Notes: generated by a model not told the origin, from the sequence alone. Positions 47,998-59,478 are shown, numbered from the stretch's first letter. The stretch is DNA of 64,000 nucleotides from Turritopsis dohrnii (GCA_027922465.2 BQMF02000434.1:307122-371121), one strand, 5' to 3'. Program-made: numbers and translations.

Positions 47998-48930
47998 TCT
48001 ATATATTAATAGCTGATTCTCCGTCTGTCTGTCTGTTTGTTTGTAAGTCACGCAAAATGGTAGACTGAGTTGTAAGCAAAATTATTTCTTTTTTTGTGTG
48101 CGACGTGAGTTCGAAACAAATACATTGCAACCCCAATCGAGCGTGACTTTTTTTGGCTGGTGAACCAATAGAGATAACGTTTTGTTTTTATTATTATTCT
48201 GAGTTTTATATTCCAAGGACCACCATTGACTTGGCTTTGAAAACTATACATCAACTAAATACAAAGAAACTGACTGATTAAACATTTTGGACAAAAAGCA
48301 GCAGTAGCAGAACGTGTCAGCATGTTCGGTTTGCCAGTGTATTCTAACGTTTGCCTGACTGTCTGAGACGGGTGAACTTTTTTTCGAGCAATCAAAATGT
48401 TTAAAAACCAATAGGTAAAAATAGGTAAAAAATAGTATCATGAAACAAAATATATTTTTGCTTTTCTTTTAATAATTTAATTTCTTTTAATTGTTAAGCG
48501 CTTCTGATCGAACGTTTCTTTTATTCAGTTTATTCATTTAGCATGTGCCTTTTTTCTCTCCTCCCGTGTGAAATTTTTAAGAAGAAAAACCTTTTTCGCC
48601 CTGTTTGATAGCACCCATGTTAAAGCGCGTAACTTTTTTAAAACAAAAGCTAATAATAAGTTCAAGTTTTTTCTCTCTACGTTTTGAGTGTAAATGCTAA
48701 TGTGAAAAACGATTGGTTTAAAAAAGTAAATAAATAGCACATCATTTGGGACGAAATTTGGGTTTTTTGGAACCATTTAAACTGATATTTGATATTTGAT
48801 TTCGAATCTGCCTCTGGCTGAACACAAGTTGTACGAGCCGTTTTTAAGGAAATATAAGGTTTATTGGGTTCTCCGGGTTGACACAGAGCAGGTGCACATG
48901 GGCGGCGAGCGACGCCGCCTTGTTGGCTAG
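47998..48930 (+). mobile_element. Non-autonomous Helitron, complete ends (933 bp)
   Basis: It starts TCTATATATTAATAGC after a host A. It ends with the hairpin GGCGGCGAGCGACGCCGCC, seven bases, and CTAG. A T follows, but that T already belongs to the next copy. There is no Rep-helicase. The interior matches 16529-17727. Confidence 0.85.
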
Positions 48931-49334
48931 TCTATATATTAATAGCCGATTCTCTGTTTGTTTGTTTGTTTGTTTGTAAGTCACCCAAAATGGTAGATTG
49001 AGTTGTGAGCGAAATTATTTAATGATGTGTCATGAAACAAAATGTTTTTTGCTTTTCTTTTAGTAATTTAATTTCTTTAAACTGTTAAGCGCTTCTGATC
49101 GAACGTTGAAGTTTTTTCTCCCTACGTTTTGAGTGTATTGTTGTACTGATCAACGATAAAATAAATAAGTAACACATAAAGAAAAACCTGAAAAATAGTT
49201 AATGTAACACTGATTGATGTAACACCAGAGGTTGTGACTTCGAATCTTTTCCAAGTTGTATGAGCCGTTTATAAGGAAATTTGACGTTTATTGATACAGT
49301 GATACAGAGCAGGCGACGCCGCCTTGGCGGCTAG
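48931..49334 (+). mobile_element. Short Helitron copy placed head-to-tail (404 bp)
   Basis: TCTATATATTAATAGCC starts directly after the CTAG of the previous copy. It ends GCGACGCCGCCTTGGCGGCTAG-like, with CTAG at 49331-49334 and then host T. It is an internally deleted version of its neighbour. Confidence 0.82.
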
Positions 49335-49467
49335 TGTATTTATAGTATACCAACCACCAACACTTTTGATTGCTAAACTTAGTCAAGTGCATATTGTGAC
49401 TGCGTCTAGATCCGCCCCAGACATCATCCTGATTACATTGCAAACCTAGAGACTTCACAGCCTTCTC

Positions 49468-50314
49468 CAGGCCCTGAAATAACTGTCCGTCAATCGTCAA
49501 TGACGGAAAAGAAATGATCTATGACGGACTAACGTCCACAGCAAACTGTCATTATGACAGGGAGAAACAATTATTTTTTAGACACAATATCTTCATTATG
49601 CAGTGCTGTAGGTACATGGTCGCGCGATGGTACAGGACAACCAAACTTGGGCGCGGCCGACTAAAAAATAGCTCTTTTTACCCACCTTTATTCATTTTTA
49701 GCCGTGTTTTCCGCTTTTTTGGTTACCAAGGTGACTCAATATTAAGTGGTATATACAGCACTGATATGCGTTGGTAATACAGTGGAACATTGTTTCCAGG
49801 TCCCGCACGACAACTCCCCCTAAAATTTACCCCTATAAAGCGAACACCGAAAGGATTTTGACAAGAACATCAAAATTCAGTATTTTATTTCTTTTTCTTA
49901 AGAAAAATTCTGAATTTTTTAATATTACCATACAAGGTTTAGTTAGCCAAATGACAAGGTGAAATATACATGGTAACTCTAATCCATAACCACCTCCCCG
50001 GTAATTTTCAGTCCTAACGGTTTTTTAATACGTCAAACAAATGTTTATTTTCTGGTTAAATTTCATTTTATGAATGACTTTTACCAAACTGGGCAATAGC
50101 AAAGAGCCTAATAGGTTCCCGACTTACGAGTAAAATTTCTTCCGAGTTTCTGGCCAGAATAACCTCTCTAAAGCGGACAAATTCTCTGCACCCGTAAGTG
50201 TCCACTTCAAGGAGGTTCCACTGTAACATTATGCCGAGGTATATAAAGTTCATGACGGTCTTTGTTTAACCGTCATCATGACAGATTGATATGAAATATT
50301 TATTTCAGAGCCTG
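49468..50314. mobile_element. hAT-like element carrying a nested MITE
   Basis: CAGGCCCTGAAATAA (49468) and TTATTTCAGAGCCTG (to 50314) are inverted with one mismatch. GCCTTCTC and GACTTCTC flank the element (7 of 8 match). TGACGG palindromes lie inside each end. The middle is occupied by a TA-flanked MITE. Confidence 0.65.
49780..50223. mobile_element. Pogo-like MITE (444 bp)
   Basis: The ends CAGTGGAAC and GTTCCACTG are flanked by TA (49778-49779, 50224-50225). The string CCTCTCTAAAGCGGACA near 50163 resembles pogo/Tigger termini. No transposase is present. Confidence 0.75.
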
Positions 50315-51882
50315 GACTTCTCATAAAATGGTCTAAAAGTTTCAGCTACTTTATCACCACCAGAAATTATTTACCCATTTTTCATTAGAGTGGTTCAATT
50401 GAAAAACAACCTTTTTCACTCAAGAATGGTTTTACTGCAGTCCAGAACAGCCCTTGTTATAAATACTTCTGCTTTGGAAACAATTGGCTGTAAAACAGAA
50501 AAACAATAGAAAGAAACCATTTTCACTTTGGCAATTACCTCAGTAATGTCAATGAATTGCAAAACCCTATTCAGTGCATCAGACTTTTGAAGACAGTTTG
50601 AAGTTGGAATTAGGTGCAGAAATCTGAGTTACGATTTTAATCTCGAGGGCGTCTGCAAACTGGGAGTTGCTGAATGTTGTTCGCCAGACAGATTATACGG
50701 TACTTCAAGAATTTTGCCATATCATGGAAAATTTCTGCACCCAGACTAAAAATGTTCAGCAACCAAGGTTTCACAAAGACCATTCCTGCACCGGTCCTTA
50801 AGAAAGACTGGAAATCTGCACTCGAGATCTTGACTTGATCTTGACTACAGCATGCTGCACTCTGCAAACTGGGATTTTGGCATGCTTACATTGCATTATT
50901 TTTCTATTTCTCTCTATCTGTGATCAAGCTGAAGTGTATCAGATTTTATGCAAAATAGATAACATACTCAAGTAAAGATTTCTGGCATGGAAAAGAAGTT
51001 TCAAAATAAATCTTTCTCGTAAGCATGACATGAAATGCAGTCTGGGAAAAAGGTACTGGCAAGGCTGCTCTGCAGATCGTTGGATAATATGATATTTGAT
51101 GGTTAGTGATACTTATAAATCACCTAGAAATATTAAAAATAGACTGAATGCATGACCTACTAATAACTTGTTTAGGAGATACAAACAAGTAACCAATTTT
51201 CTGTGCATGTGGCATTTTGGAGAAATCGCATCTCTTGTGACGATTTGTTTATATTTCCGCGCAAACACGGAAAGTTGTACACTTGGACTACGTTCCAGGG
51301 TTGAGCGGGATTAAGGTTTTCGCCGGGTGTGTAAAGCGGGAACTTTTGTGTGGAAAAAATTCGCGAAAAACTTTTGCAAATCTTTCATTGAAAAGGCTTT
51401 ATTTTCAACGGAAATCATAGAATATACCAATATCTTTTTTATGCAGCATACTTTCTTTCATTCACATTTTTAGCGCAAAAAGTACACACAGAAAATTTTA
51501 CTTTTTCCCGTGCCATGACAAAGATTCGTAGTTTCTGGTACAGAGAATATTGTTAACTGTGTTTATAGCAGTATAATCAACATTAGACATGCGGCAGGTG
51601 TAGTGATCAAACAGATTTTTGAAAATGAGTTGAGGTGAACATCTTATATTTTTCATTCATCAAGGCAACAAATATTTGGACAACATATTTATATTTTAAG
51701 TGAAAATATTTTTATGTAAAGAACTATATTAACAAGCTGTTATTTTCAATGATAAACGTTCTTACAAAGATCCGTTTTATTGTGAACTTATAAAATTAAG
51801 ATTATAAGGTTTCAGTCCTACCTTAAATCCTAACGTTTACAAACCAAATATCTAAGTAACCTTAAGGGAAGTATTTTAATTG
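50315..51882. other. Gene-free stretch upstream of the GPCR
   Basis: TCTGCAAACTGGGA occurs twice (about 50651 and 50863), each near CTCGAG. No exon or promoter element for the GPCR was recognised. Confidence 0.45.
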
Positions 51883-52752
51883 ATGGTGAGATTAAATCTT
51901 TTGGAAATCATAGCTTTGATGTTGGTTTTATCAATCCTTGTGATTGGGACACTTGGAAATTCATTAGTTATATATGTTTTTGGCTGGAAGAAACGAAAAA
52001 CAAGAAGTTCATTTGAATTACTTTTATTGATACTCGGTATTATAGATTTTCTTGCGTCTTTGATTGTACCTTTGCGATACCTTTACGTCACGCTAACTCA
52101 ATATAATCAATGGATTTTTAAATACGGAGGCTGTATCGTAATATCAAGTATTTTTCCCATTTCAATTACAATGTCTGAAAGTATATTGTTACTGATTTCT
52201 TTTGAACGTTACAAATGTGTAGCAAATCCACTAACACATAGATTGAGAGGAAAGTTTGTTGGAATTTGGTTGATCATTTCATTCCTTGTTGCAAACGCTC
52301 TAGTTTCCCCTTTGGTATATGCCTTGGAACTCAATTCAAAATATATTTGTATGACGATACATGAGTCAGCACTTTTCATATTTGGACGGTTGCGGTTTGG
52401 CCGTGACGTTTGCATTGCGTTTGCTTTGTCAATTCTTGGTTACAAAACATCAAAGACATTAAAGAGAAATTTGTTTCAGCAAAATCAAACGCGAATGAAT
52501 CAATTAGAACGAGTTAAAAAGACACAAAAGTTATTATTGGTTCTAGTGATAGCTTTTTCCATTTGCGTCTTTCCATTGGACATATTTGACGCAATAGCGC
52601 ATTCAATTTCACCCTTTGGTATTGAAGTTCGTATAATATTTTTACAAATACGTGCAATGTTATCGATATTGCAAGTGAGTAACAGTGCAGTAAATATATT
52701 AATATATGCCAAAATGCAAAAAGATATCTCTCGAATAATTTGTTGTAAATAG
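51883..52752 (+). CDS. Class A (rhodopsin-like) G-protein-coupled receptor, intronless
   Basis: 289 codons from ATG at 51883. Seven hydrophobic segments are present. TM1 carries GNS (Asn26), TM2 has Asp55, TM3 starts at Cys84 (partner Cys156 in extracellular loop 2) and ends with ERY (108-110). TM6 has FSICVFP and TM7 has NSAVNILIY (267-275), an NPxxY variant with Ala in place of Pro. The N-terminus is very short (about 8 residues), the loops are compact, and the C-tail ends in a Cys pair that could be palmitoylated. The layout resembles cnidarian orphan receptors of the peptide or amine type; no ligand can be proposed. It is the only intact host-type gene between the inverted ends at 47200 and 58323. 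Confidence 0.87.
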   Translation: MVRLNLLEIIALMLVLSILVIGTLGNSLVIYVFGWKKRKTRSSFELLLLILGIIDFLASLIVPLRYLYVTLTQYNQWIFKYGGCIVISSIFPISITMSESILLLISFERYKCVANPLTHRLRGKFVGIWLIISFLVANALVSPLVYALELNSKYICMTIHESALFIFGRLRFGRDVCIAFALSILGYKTSKTLKRNLFQQNQTRMNQLERVKKTQKLLLVLVIAFSICVFPLDIFDAIAHSISPFGIEVRIIFLQIRAMLSILQVSNSAVNILIYAKMQKDISRIICCK

Positions 52753-53129
52753 AACAATGCAAGTGATGAAGAGGGCAGATCTAGAACACAGAACATAGAA
52801 CTTAATTCAAGGATATAAACTCATGATTTTCCCCAAAGTAAACCATATCAAAGTACACACAGAAAACATCAAAATAATTGAATTTGACACATGACCAGTG
52901 AGTCTACGCATACAAATATTTTATTCGTTTTGCTGTCAAGACCTTGAAATGTAAGCGATAACATATGATCGTATCTGAACATAATTTTTAATGAATGAAA
53001 AAGCAATTTTGTTGTCATTACTTCAAATCTTGTGTTGTGACCAATTTTATACATTATTGCCACTCTTTAGTATTCATCCTCGTTGATGGGTTCAAAGCAA
53101 TCATAATAGATGTCATAATAGCTTCATAT

Positions 53130-53270
53130 GAGATTATCAAAAATGATCTTTACAAATCATTCAATGACTCGGTTAAGCAAGGGATTTTTAAAACTTGCTT
53201 GAATTACACCTTGAATGACGATCCTACTAAAACTAGTAAATAAAGACCTATATCTGTTTTGCCTGTATTT
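53130..53270 (+). pseudogene. LINE reverse transcriptase fragment
   Basis: About 45 codons read NDLYKSFNDSVKQGIF, then DDPTK and, after a stop, RPISVLP. This is the RT finger region with an internal deletion. Nothing else of the element remains nearby apart from TTA simple repeats at 53413-53445. Confidence 0.6.
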
Positions 53271-53275
53271 TATTA

Positions 53276-53974
53276 AGTACTGCAATCAATTGCATTTGCT
53301 TTAGAGACTTTTTTTGTATTTTTCACTTTTGCATTTGAGCCACAACTAATGTTTTCGGTGAATTCGTTTGGCAAAATGAAAAAACTGACTTAAGACTTTG
53401 GCGCTTAGGAAGTTATTATTATTATTGTTATTATTATTATTCATGAATATCTTAAAAGGATATACACGGTCAGATAAAATCTGCTATTATCAGGTGTCCT
53501 TTACAAATACATAAATAATAATAATAATAGGTACTGAGGTCGGCTTGAGTGCCGAAGACTCATTCAATTTTTGGAGTCTTGGTACTTTGAAGGCCAAAAA
53601 AAGTAGTCTTGAAATGGGAGAAAATAGTCGCAAATTGATGCATTTTGTTGAAATGTCTCAATTGTTTTAACCAGGACTGTAGAATGATGCACAACAGATT
53701 GTACAATCATATGTCTATTAGACGTGCTTCCCACTACAACGTGAGTTATGTGTGCTAGATTTATTTCTTAAGCCATGCATTAATTTTGCTTAATTAAGAC
53801 TGATCCATTTTTCTTGGTTCCCATTCATATAATCTTTTAACTAAAGTTAACCCAACTCTTGAAAAAATCTCTGCTTTTTTCAAGCAATACATTGGGAAAA
53901 ATGTATGACAAGTGAACAAAGCCCAGATTAAAGATCAAAATGAATTTTCTCACACATCGCAGGCGAAACGAAAC
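53276..53974. other. Gene-free stretch with simple repeats
   Basis: ATT/TTA runs lie at about 53413-53445 and AAT runs at 53514-53530. No gene was recognised. Confidence 0.5.
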
Positions 53975-54381
53975 TTCTTTTTAGCCAAAAAAGGAGCAAA
54001 TTATAAAAGTTCTTCGATTTTCGTGAAAATGTGCATGCAGAACATTGGAGATCGTCCAAAATGTCATGTAGATAATACATACATGCATACATACATAAAA
54101 CGACGAAACCAATACTTCGTTATAGCGAAATTAATAAATAAATATAGCAGAAGTTATCAAGAAGAATAAGATCAAGCGTTGGTAATCTCCTATAATTTCC
54201 GTTACTTCTTTTGCAAAATCCTGTAGGCTCTTGACTTTTTTTGTTTATGTTTAAGTTTCCCGGGTAAAAACCTTTTACCGAACTTAACTTCGAAAACATT
54301 AGGTCAAATCCACCATTCCCTGCGTGTACGTACCCCATGATGAAAAAATAAATCATAGAATCGCAACTCAAAAACATCCCA

Positions 54382-54860
54382 GGCAGCGTCGCTCGCCACC
54401 CTTGTTCAGTATGCGTTGTGTCGCAGAATTTAACTCTTGCAAAAGTTTCTTTTCAGGCATTAATTTTTTAATTCATTTCTTACATTCAGAAAATTTAAAA
54501 CAGAAACAAATAGCAACATGGTTCAGAATATATATTCATACGCAGAAGAGAAGTAACTTTAATGTAAAAAAACGCAATACATAACTCAGAACCGTTAACC
54601 CAGACATACAAAACCAAACAAGGCGGCGTCGCTCGACACCCATGTTCAGCTTGCGTTGTGTATTTAACTTGTGTAAAAGTTTTTTACAGGCATTAATTTT
54701 TTAATTTATTTCTTACATTCAGAAGATTTAAAACAGAAACAAATAGCAATATGGCTCAGAATATATATTTATACGCAGAAGAGAAGTAACTTTAATGTAA
54801 AAATAGCAATATATAGCACAGAACTGTTTACCCAGACATACAAAACATTGAATATCATTA
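54382..54860 (-). repeat. Tandem pair of Helitron 3'-end fragments (240-bp units)
   Basis: On the minus strand, the hairpin GGTGGCGAGCGACGCTGCC (54400-54382) and its sibling GGTGTCGAGCGACGCCGCC (54640-54622) are each preceded by the same ~215 bases. They match the 3' hairpins at 48901 and 49313, but CTAG is lost. Confidence 0.65.
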
Positions 54861-56280
54861 CAAAATGTTAATTGAAAACAAATTGATACCTTCCAACTGT
54901 TTCTTTGTGCCAAAGTTACATTGGACAGCAACCATTAATGAATTTTTGAAATGATAGTTTGTTCTTCCCAAAACCATCAACATCATGATAAAAACCATGA
55001 GTTTCATTTCTTTAACGGTTTACGTGCCTTTTTATTATTAATCTTACCTAAAAAATATTTCAATTGTATAAAAATGCAGAAAAAGATAATCATGCTATGG
55101 TTGAAATAAAAAACAAAACAAAAAACAAAAAGTAAATTCATGTACGCATCCTAAAAATAATTAATTAAAAACACAAATTCAATGATAGAATTTGTAAAGG
55201 TTTTTGATTGGAAAGTCTATAAAATCAACCAATCCTATAAGTTAATGCAGGTTCAACACTCAACACTGGAGCTAAACTAAATAAAGACTTTTAACGTGGG
55301 ATACACAACCAAACATCAAAATAATAAAAATAATGGAAACAATGAAATGCCCTACCAAAGTCATAATTTAATACCGAAAAGATAAAAAGTAACAAATAAA
55401 AACATAATGCCAAACTTATATACCCAGGCATAGTACGTAAATACATTAAATACATGTAAATACATTATTCATTCTTCTCTTAACTGACCCTCACAACATC
55501 ATAATTTAACCATGTACTTCATTTCTTTAATGGTTTATATATTTTCTGACCTAAAAGAAAATGATTTCAGTGAAGAACAGCTACAATCCACACTACTGCA
55601 ACAACCATATTGCAGCAAACAAAAGCAAAAGACATAAATGCCAGACAGGCAGAGAGACAAAGCACCAAACATCGTCAATAAAATTTAATAAAAAGCAGAC
55701 ATGGTTGAGATGAGATAAGACAGCATAACACGTTCCCCATTTCCACAGTCATGAGAACCATTTAATTGATCTGTAAATACATAAATCTTCTTTGCTAACT
55801 AATGGCGCGTGTTACCAAAACAAATTTTTACTGCGCTCCCACTCGTTTTCGTTTCTTTTCAAAACAAACTTAAAATTAAAACCATTCGTTACCGTGTAAA
55901 TAAACATCATTTTTTTCTGCATTCACTGCACTTCTTCTGTATAGCCACATTATTTGATAACTAAAACGAAATAAGTAACCCTGAAGTGCTGGATACATTC
56001 TTCCACTCGCATTTCTTCTTTTTTTTTCCACTGACATAAACCATTCACTGTGATTTTACGTTGTAAACAAACATTTAAATACATGCATAATAAAAGACAT
56101 CAATACATCTTACTCACTTACGCATGTGCTATTAATCTAAAATGCAACAACAGTAACAGTTTAGCAATAAGCACGATTTTAAAACGTGTTTTATAATAAT
56201 AAACCTTCGTATATACAAACCTGTGTTTCTTCGTCAAATTCACAACCGAGAATGAAAACCGTTTGAAAGCAACGAACTTT
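54861..56280. other. Gene-free AT-rich stretch
   Basis: No exon, repeat end or RNA gene was recognised. Confidence 0.45.
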
Positions 56281-56287
56281 TTGGAAA

Positions 56288-56545
56288 TCGTCAGCCAATC
56301 AAATGATAACTCACTTACAATACAACTACAATAACAGTAAAAGTACAATTATTATTAAAACTTTCTCGTTTCTTCTTCAAAAGAGCAGCAGAAATGAAGA
56401 ACCTTATTAACGAACTCCGTTGCTATGAATTTTTCAGCCAATCAAAATAGCGCATTTCAAGAGTTTTCCTTTATTAGCCAATAAAAACCGATGAGTGCCG
56501 GGGTTTCCCCATATATAAGATCCTTGTTCAAAGCCACCGTTCCCT
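56288..56545 (+). promoter_or_regulatory. Candidate pol II promoter (CCAAT boxes and TATA)
   Basis: GCCAAT occurs at about 56294, 56437 and 56478. CCATATATAAG follows at about 56509-56519 in a locally GC-richer stretch, the usual order for an animal promoter. No open frame follows, so it may belong to a mobile element or a non-coding transcript. Confidence 0.3.
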
Positions 56546-56854
56546 CATTTTGATGCAGTAGGAAACGGTTTCATTTCGGCCTTTTTATTTGGGCATATAA
56601 GCCCATTGGCGAATGGACTAACTACCGCTATATGACCACGATTAAGAAGATTTTGACCGTAAATTTTGAAAAAGACCATCACTCTCTAAAATAAAAGTAG
56701 GATGCACACACGCGAATTAGTATAGCGCGATAGTATCTCGCGTAAAAGTTTTTTACGGCTTTAATTTCGAAAAGGATGTGCAAGAATCCCACATTCCCGT
56801 GTGCGATCCCCGTGATGAAAATTTTCAATTACAGAATTGGGACTGGAAAATGTA

Positions 56855-56984
56855 ACCATGTTGTAGAGCTCGAAAACTGATCCAAAAAATGTATGGGATC
56901 GTTTCGCTACGACCAAACGGTTGGTCGTAGAGAAACGATCCCATACACTTTTTTGATCAGTCCTTTCGAGCTCTACAACATGGG
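56855..56984. repeat. Near-perfect 118-130-bp palindrome
   Basis: TTGTAGAGCTCGAAAACTGA (56861) to GGTCGTAGAGAAACG mirrors to CGAGCTCTACAA (56978), with a loop of about 4 bases and a handful of mismatches. It borders the inner edge of the right arm of the 3.4-kb inverted repeat. Weaker mirror similarity extends to about 56775 and 57060. Confidence 0.8.
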
Positions 56985-57710
56985 TACACTTTTGAGTTGC
57001 GATTCTATGATTTATTTTTTCGTCACGGGGTACGTACACGGGAATGGTGGATTTGACCTAATGTTTTCGAAGTTAAGTTCGGTAAAAGGTTTTTACCCGG
57101 GAAACTTAAACATAAACAAAAAAGTCAAGAGCCTACAGGATTTTGCAAAAGAAGTAACGGAAATTATAGGAGATTACCAACGCTTGATTTTATTCTTCTT
57201 GATAACTTCTGCTATATTTATTTATTAATTTCGCTATAACGAAGTATTGGTTTCGTCGTTTTATGTATGTATGCATGTATGTATTATCTACATGACATTT
57301 TGGACGATCTCCAATGTTCTGCATGCACATTTTCACGAAAATCGAAGAACTTTTATAATTTGCTCCTTTTTTGGCTAAAAAGAAATGGACAAATCATTGT
57401 CAAACACTTGAACGATAACATCATTATGGAAACTTTTAGTTATCTGAAGACTTACAAAAGTGTTTGGTAAATCTTTTTTTTTTTAAGTATCAAAAAGCGA
57501 TGACTAAACAGAGAGAGGCAAATAAACCACGGTGGCATTTATTCCCACCATCAATCAAATGTAACAAAAAGCTAATAAAAGCAAAATATTACTATAAGTG
57601 TTTCTATTGAGTTTTCCAAATAACTCCAAATAACTCTTAATACGTAAAAAACTGTATACATCATTGGTGAACTTGAAGTGTTGTCAATTCATTTAATTTA
57701 GTTTTTATTT

Positions 57711-57949
57711 ACTAACTCGAAATTTAAAGGCAAATAATTATTCCGAGTTACTAACTCGGGAAACATGTAGCAAATTAAATTATCCGAGTTAATAACTCGG
57801 GACAAATTAACAAGAATAAAATTTCCGAGTTAGTAACTCGAGAAAAATAAAAAGTTAACAATTTTCGAGCTACTAACTCGGTTTATGACGTTATAATGCG
57901 TAACTCGGTTTCCTAACTCGATTTCGTAACTCGGTTTTGTAACTCGGTA
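57711..57949. repeat. Array of CCGAGTTACTAACTCGG palindromes
   Basis: 17-bp palindromes start at 57745, 57786, 57827 and 57867, a period of 41, 41 and 40 bases, with a decayed unit near 57704. A tighter run of half-sites (GTAACTCGGTTTC type) follows to 57949. The spacers are AT-rich and less conserved than the palindromes. Confidence 0.75.
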
Positions 57950-57960
57950 ATTCCGAACCT

Positions 57961-59091
57961 CATACCTTAGTAATCTCGATAAAATCTTTTACTGACTTCA
58001 GGTTGACCAATCGAAAGTTCTCCAATTTTCTTAAAATTTGCAAAAATCGCAATTGAAAGGTGCTGATTTCACAAAAAATATTCTTAATGTATCTTATATT
58101 TCAGAATAAAATTCCGTGATAATTTCATATGTACACCATATAAAACAAATATGTTGCGAACTTATGAAGACAGCTTAATGTTTGATGTTGTCTGATGTTG
58201 TAGTTCTTATGAATAAAGTGCTATTAAAAAATCTTATTTAGTCCGAAAGCAGCGAATGTATAAAGTAAATAAAAAGACAGAAAATTACAAAGTGGGAAAA
58301 AAATTACAAAGTGAGGCATAACAACATTCTAATGTGATTAAACAAACCATTGAAGCCATAAAAAAAAGTTCGGTTTGAGAGCTAAAACGTATAAAAAGAG
58401 ATGTTAACAGAAAACATTTCCATGAGAAAATATTTCGCAACAAAACTGAACGATGCAGGGACGATGTATTTCAAAATTGCTTTTATTTCACTGAAGTTTT
58501 TCTTGAATATGAATGCCGTTTCGAGAATGGAGAAGAAGGACATCAAAATCTTCCTTTTCTGGTTTGCAACTATAATCTTGTAGCTTTTTTATCAAGAATA
58601 GAACATTCTAGACGACCATTCCATCAATAATCACAATTCTCCAAACTTCGCTTTGAAAATGATTCCCGTAGAATTGATTTAGTAACGTCACAAATTTTAT
58701 CACATGATTAAAAACTGCGTATTTTTGGAAATTTTCATTTGCAGAAATATATATGTGGTGGGTAAAGGAACCTTTTGAGCCGAAGTTTAACCCCTTAATT
58801 CTCCTTTAATGTCAATTCCTCGGAACGAACAAGATGCTGTATTACACTAAATCCAAAATTATTCAAAATCTTGTTTAAAACGTGGACAGAAGAATTTCTT
58901 TTTACTTTCTCTTTTTTTTTAAATAATCACATTCATTATATGCAATGCAGAGACCAAATACAATTCGTAGAGTTTTCACTCTAGCTGAATTCTGCAAAAC
59001 ATGTGTTATTTACATGCTTATTTACGTGTTTTAAGTACTTATGTCAGTCAAAAATCTCCTTGTTAACGTGGAGGACATGAAAATATAAGGA
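57961..59091. other. Gene-free stretch
   Basis: Apart from the right end of the 11.1-kb unit at 58275-58323, nothing was recognised. Confidence 0.5.
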
Positions 59092-59478
59092 ATGGAAGAA
59101 AGCAAAAAATACAAATTGTACAATACTCGCTGGTTCGTACTGAGAGCGTACTGCCTTCACGACTTGAGTGTTGCTCCTACCTCAATATATTTCACAACGG
59201 TATCTAATATTCTTCAATATTACTTAAATATGGAACCTATAGCCATAGATATGTTTACTCTACCTGCAGGTTATATTGTTCATAAATACGAACTTCCAAT
59301 CACACTTACAACGTCAGCAAGTCTTAACTCTGCTGGTTTTACTTGTACCATGAAAGTTATGGATATTTCTTGCTTTTACTTGGAAACACGTCTCTCCTTT
59401 ACTGCTTTGATATTTGTGATATATAGAAATCTCATAAAGATTATTCACGTCATTGCATTGATGGGAGCTTTCATATGA
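59092..59478 (+). CDS. Hypothetical 128-codon open frame
   Basis: It opens with ATG and has no domain I recognise. The C-terminal ~35 residues are hydrophobic (FTALIFVIYRNLIKIIHVI). It could be an exon of an unknown gene or chance. Its AT content matches the surroundings, and no splice signals stand out. Confidence 0.2.
   Translation: MEESKKYKLYNTRWFVLRAYCLHDLSVAPTSIYFTTVSNILQYYLNMEPIAIDMFTLPAGYIVHKYELPITLTTSASLNSAGFTCTMKVMDISCFYLETRLSFTALIFVIYRNLIKIIHVIALMGAFI

Larger units (their letters stand above)
53975..57384. repeat. 3.4-kb inverted-repeat unit with ~400-bp arms
   Basis: The left arm 53975-54373 and right arm 56990-57384 are reverse complements with few mismatches. Both contain TTAGCCAAAAAAGGAGCAAA at the outer edge and GAATCGCAACTCAAAA at the inner edge. 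Short open frames in each arm are mirror products of this symmetry, not genes. No target duplication was found. Helitron fragments, a palindrome and gene-free DNA lie between the arms. Confidence 0.75.
47200..58323. mobile_element. Possible 11.1-kb TIR-bounded unit enclosing a GPCR gene
   Basis: The left end TGTTATGCCCCAC, followed by iterons of CCCCACTTTGTAATTATTTTG (~22-bp period, about 47220-47284), is inverted at 58323 (GTGAGGCATAACA, with two ATTACAAAGTG units). Similarity runs about 40 bases. ACATT occurs just outside both ends (47195-47199, 58324-58328). A TGTNR start with a 4-5-bp duplication recalls Ginger-type elements. No integrase-like transposase was found, and the two ends could come from separate copies. 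Confidence 0.5.

Noticed and set aside
51880..51882. Start of the GPCR at TTG 51880
   Set aside because: The ATG at 51883 follows immediately and suits a eukaryotic gene.
53912..57228. Several 85-111-codon frames including one starting MYVPHDEK on one strand and MYVPRDEK on the other
   Set aside because: They mirror each other because of the long inverted repeat and contain no recognisable domain.
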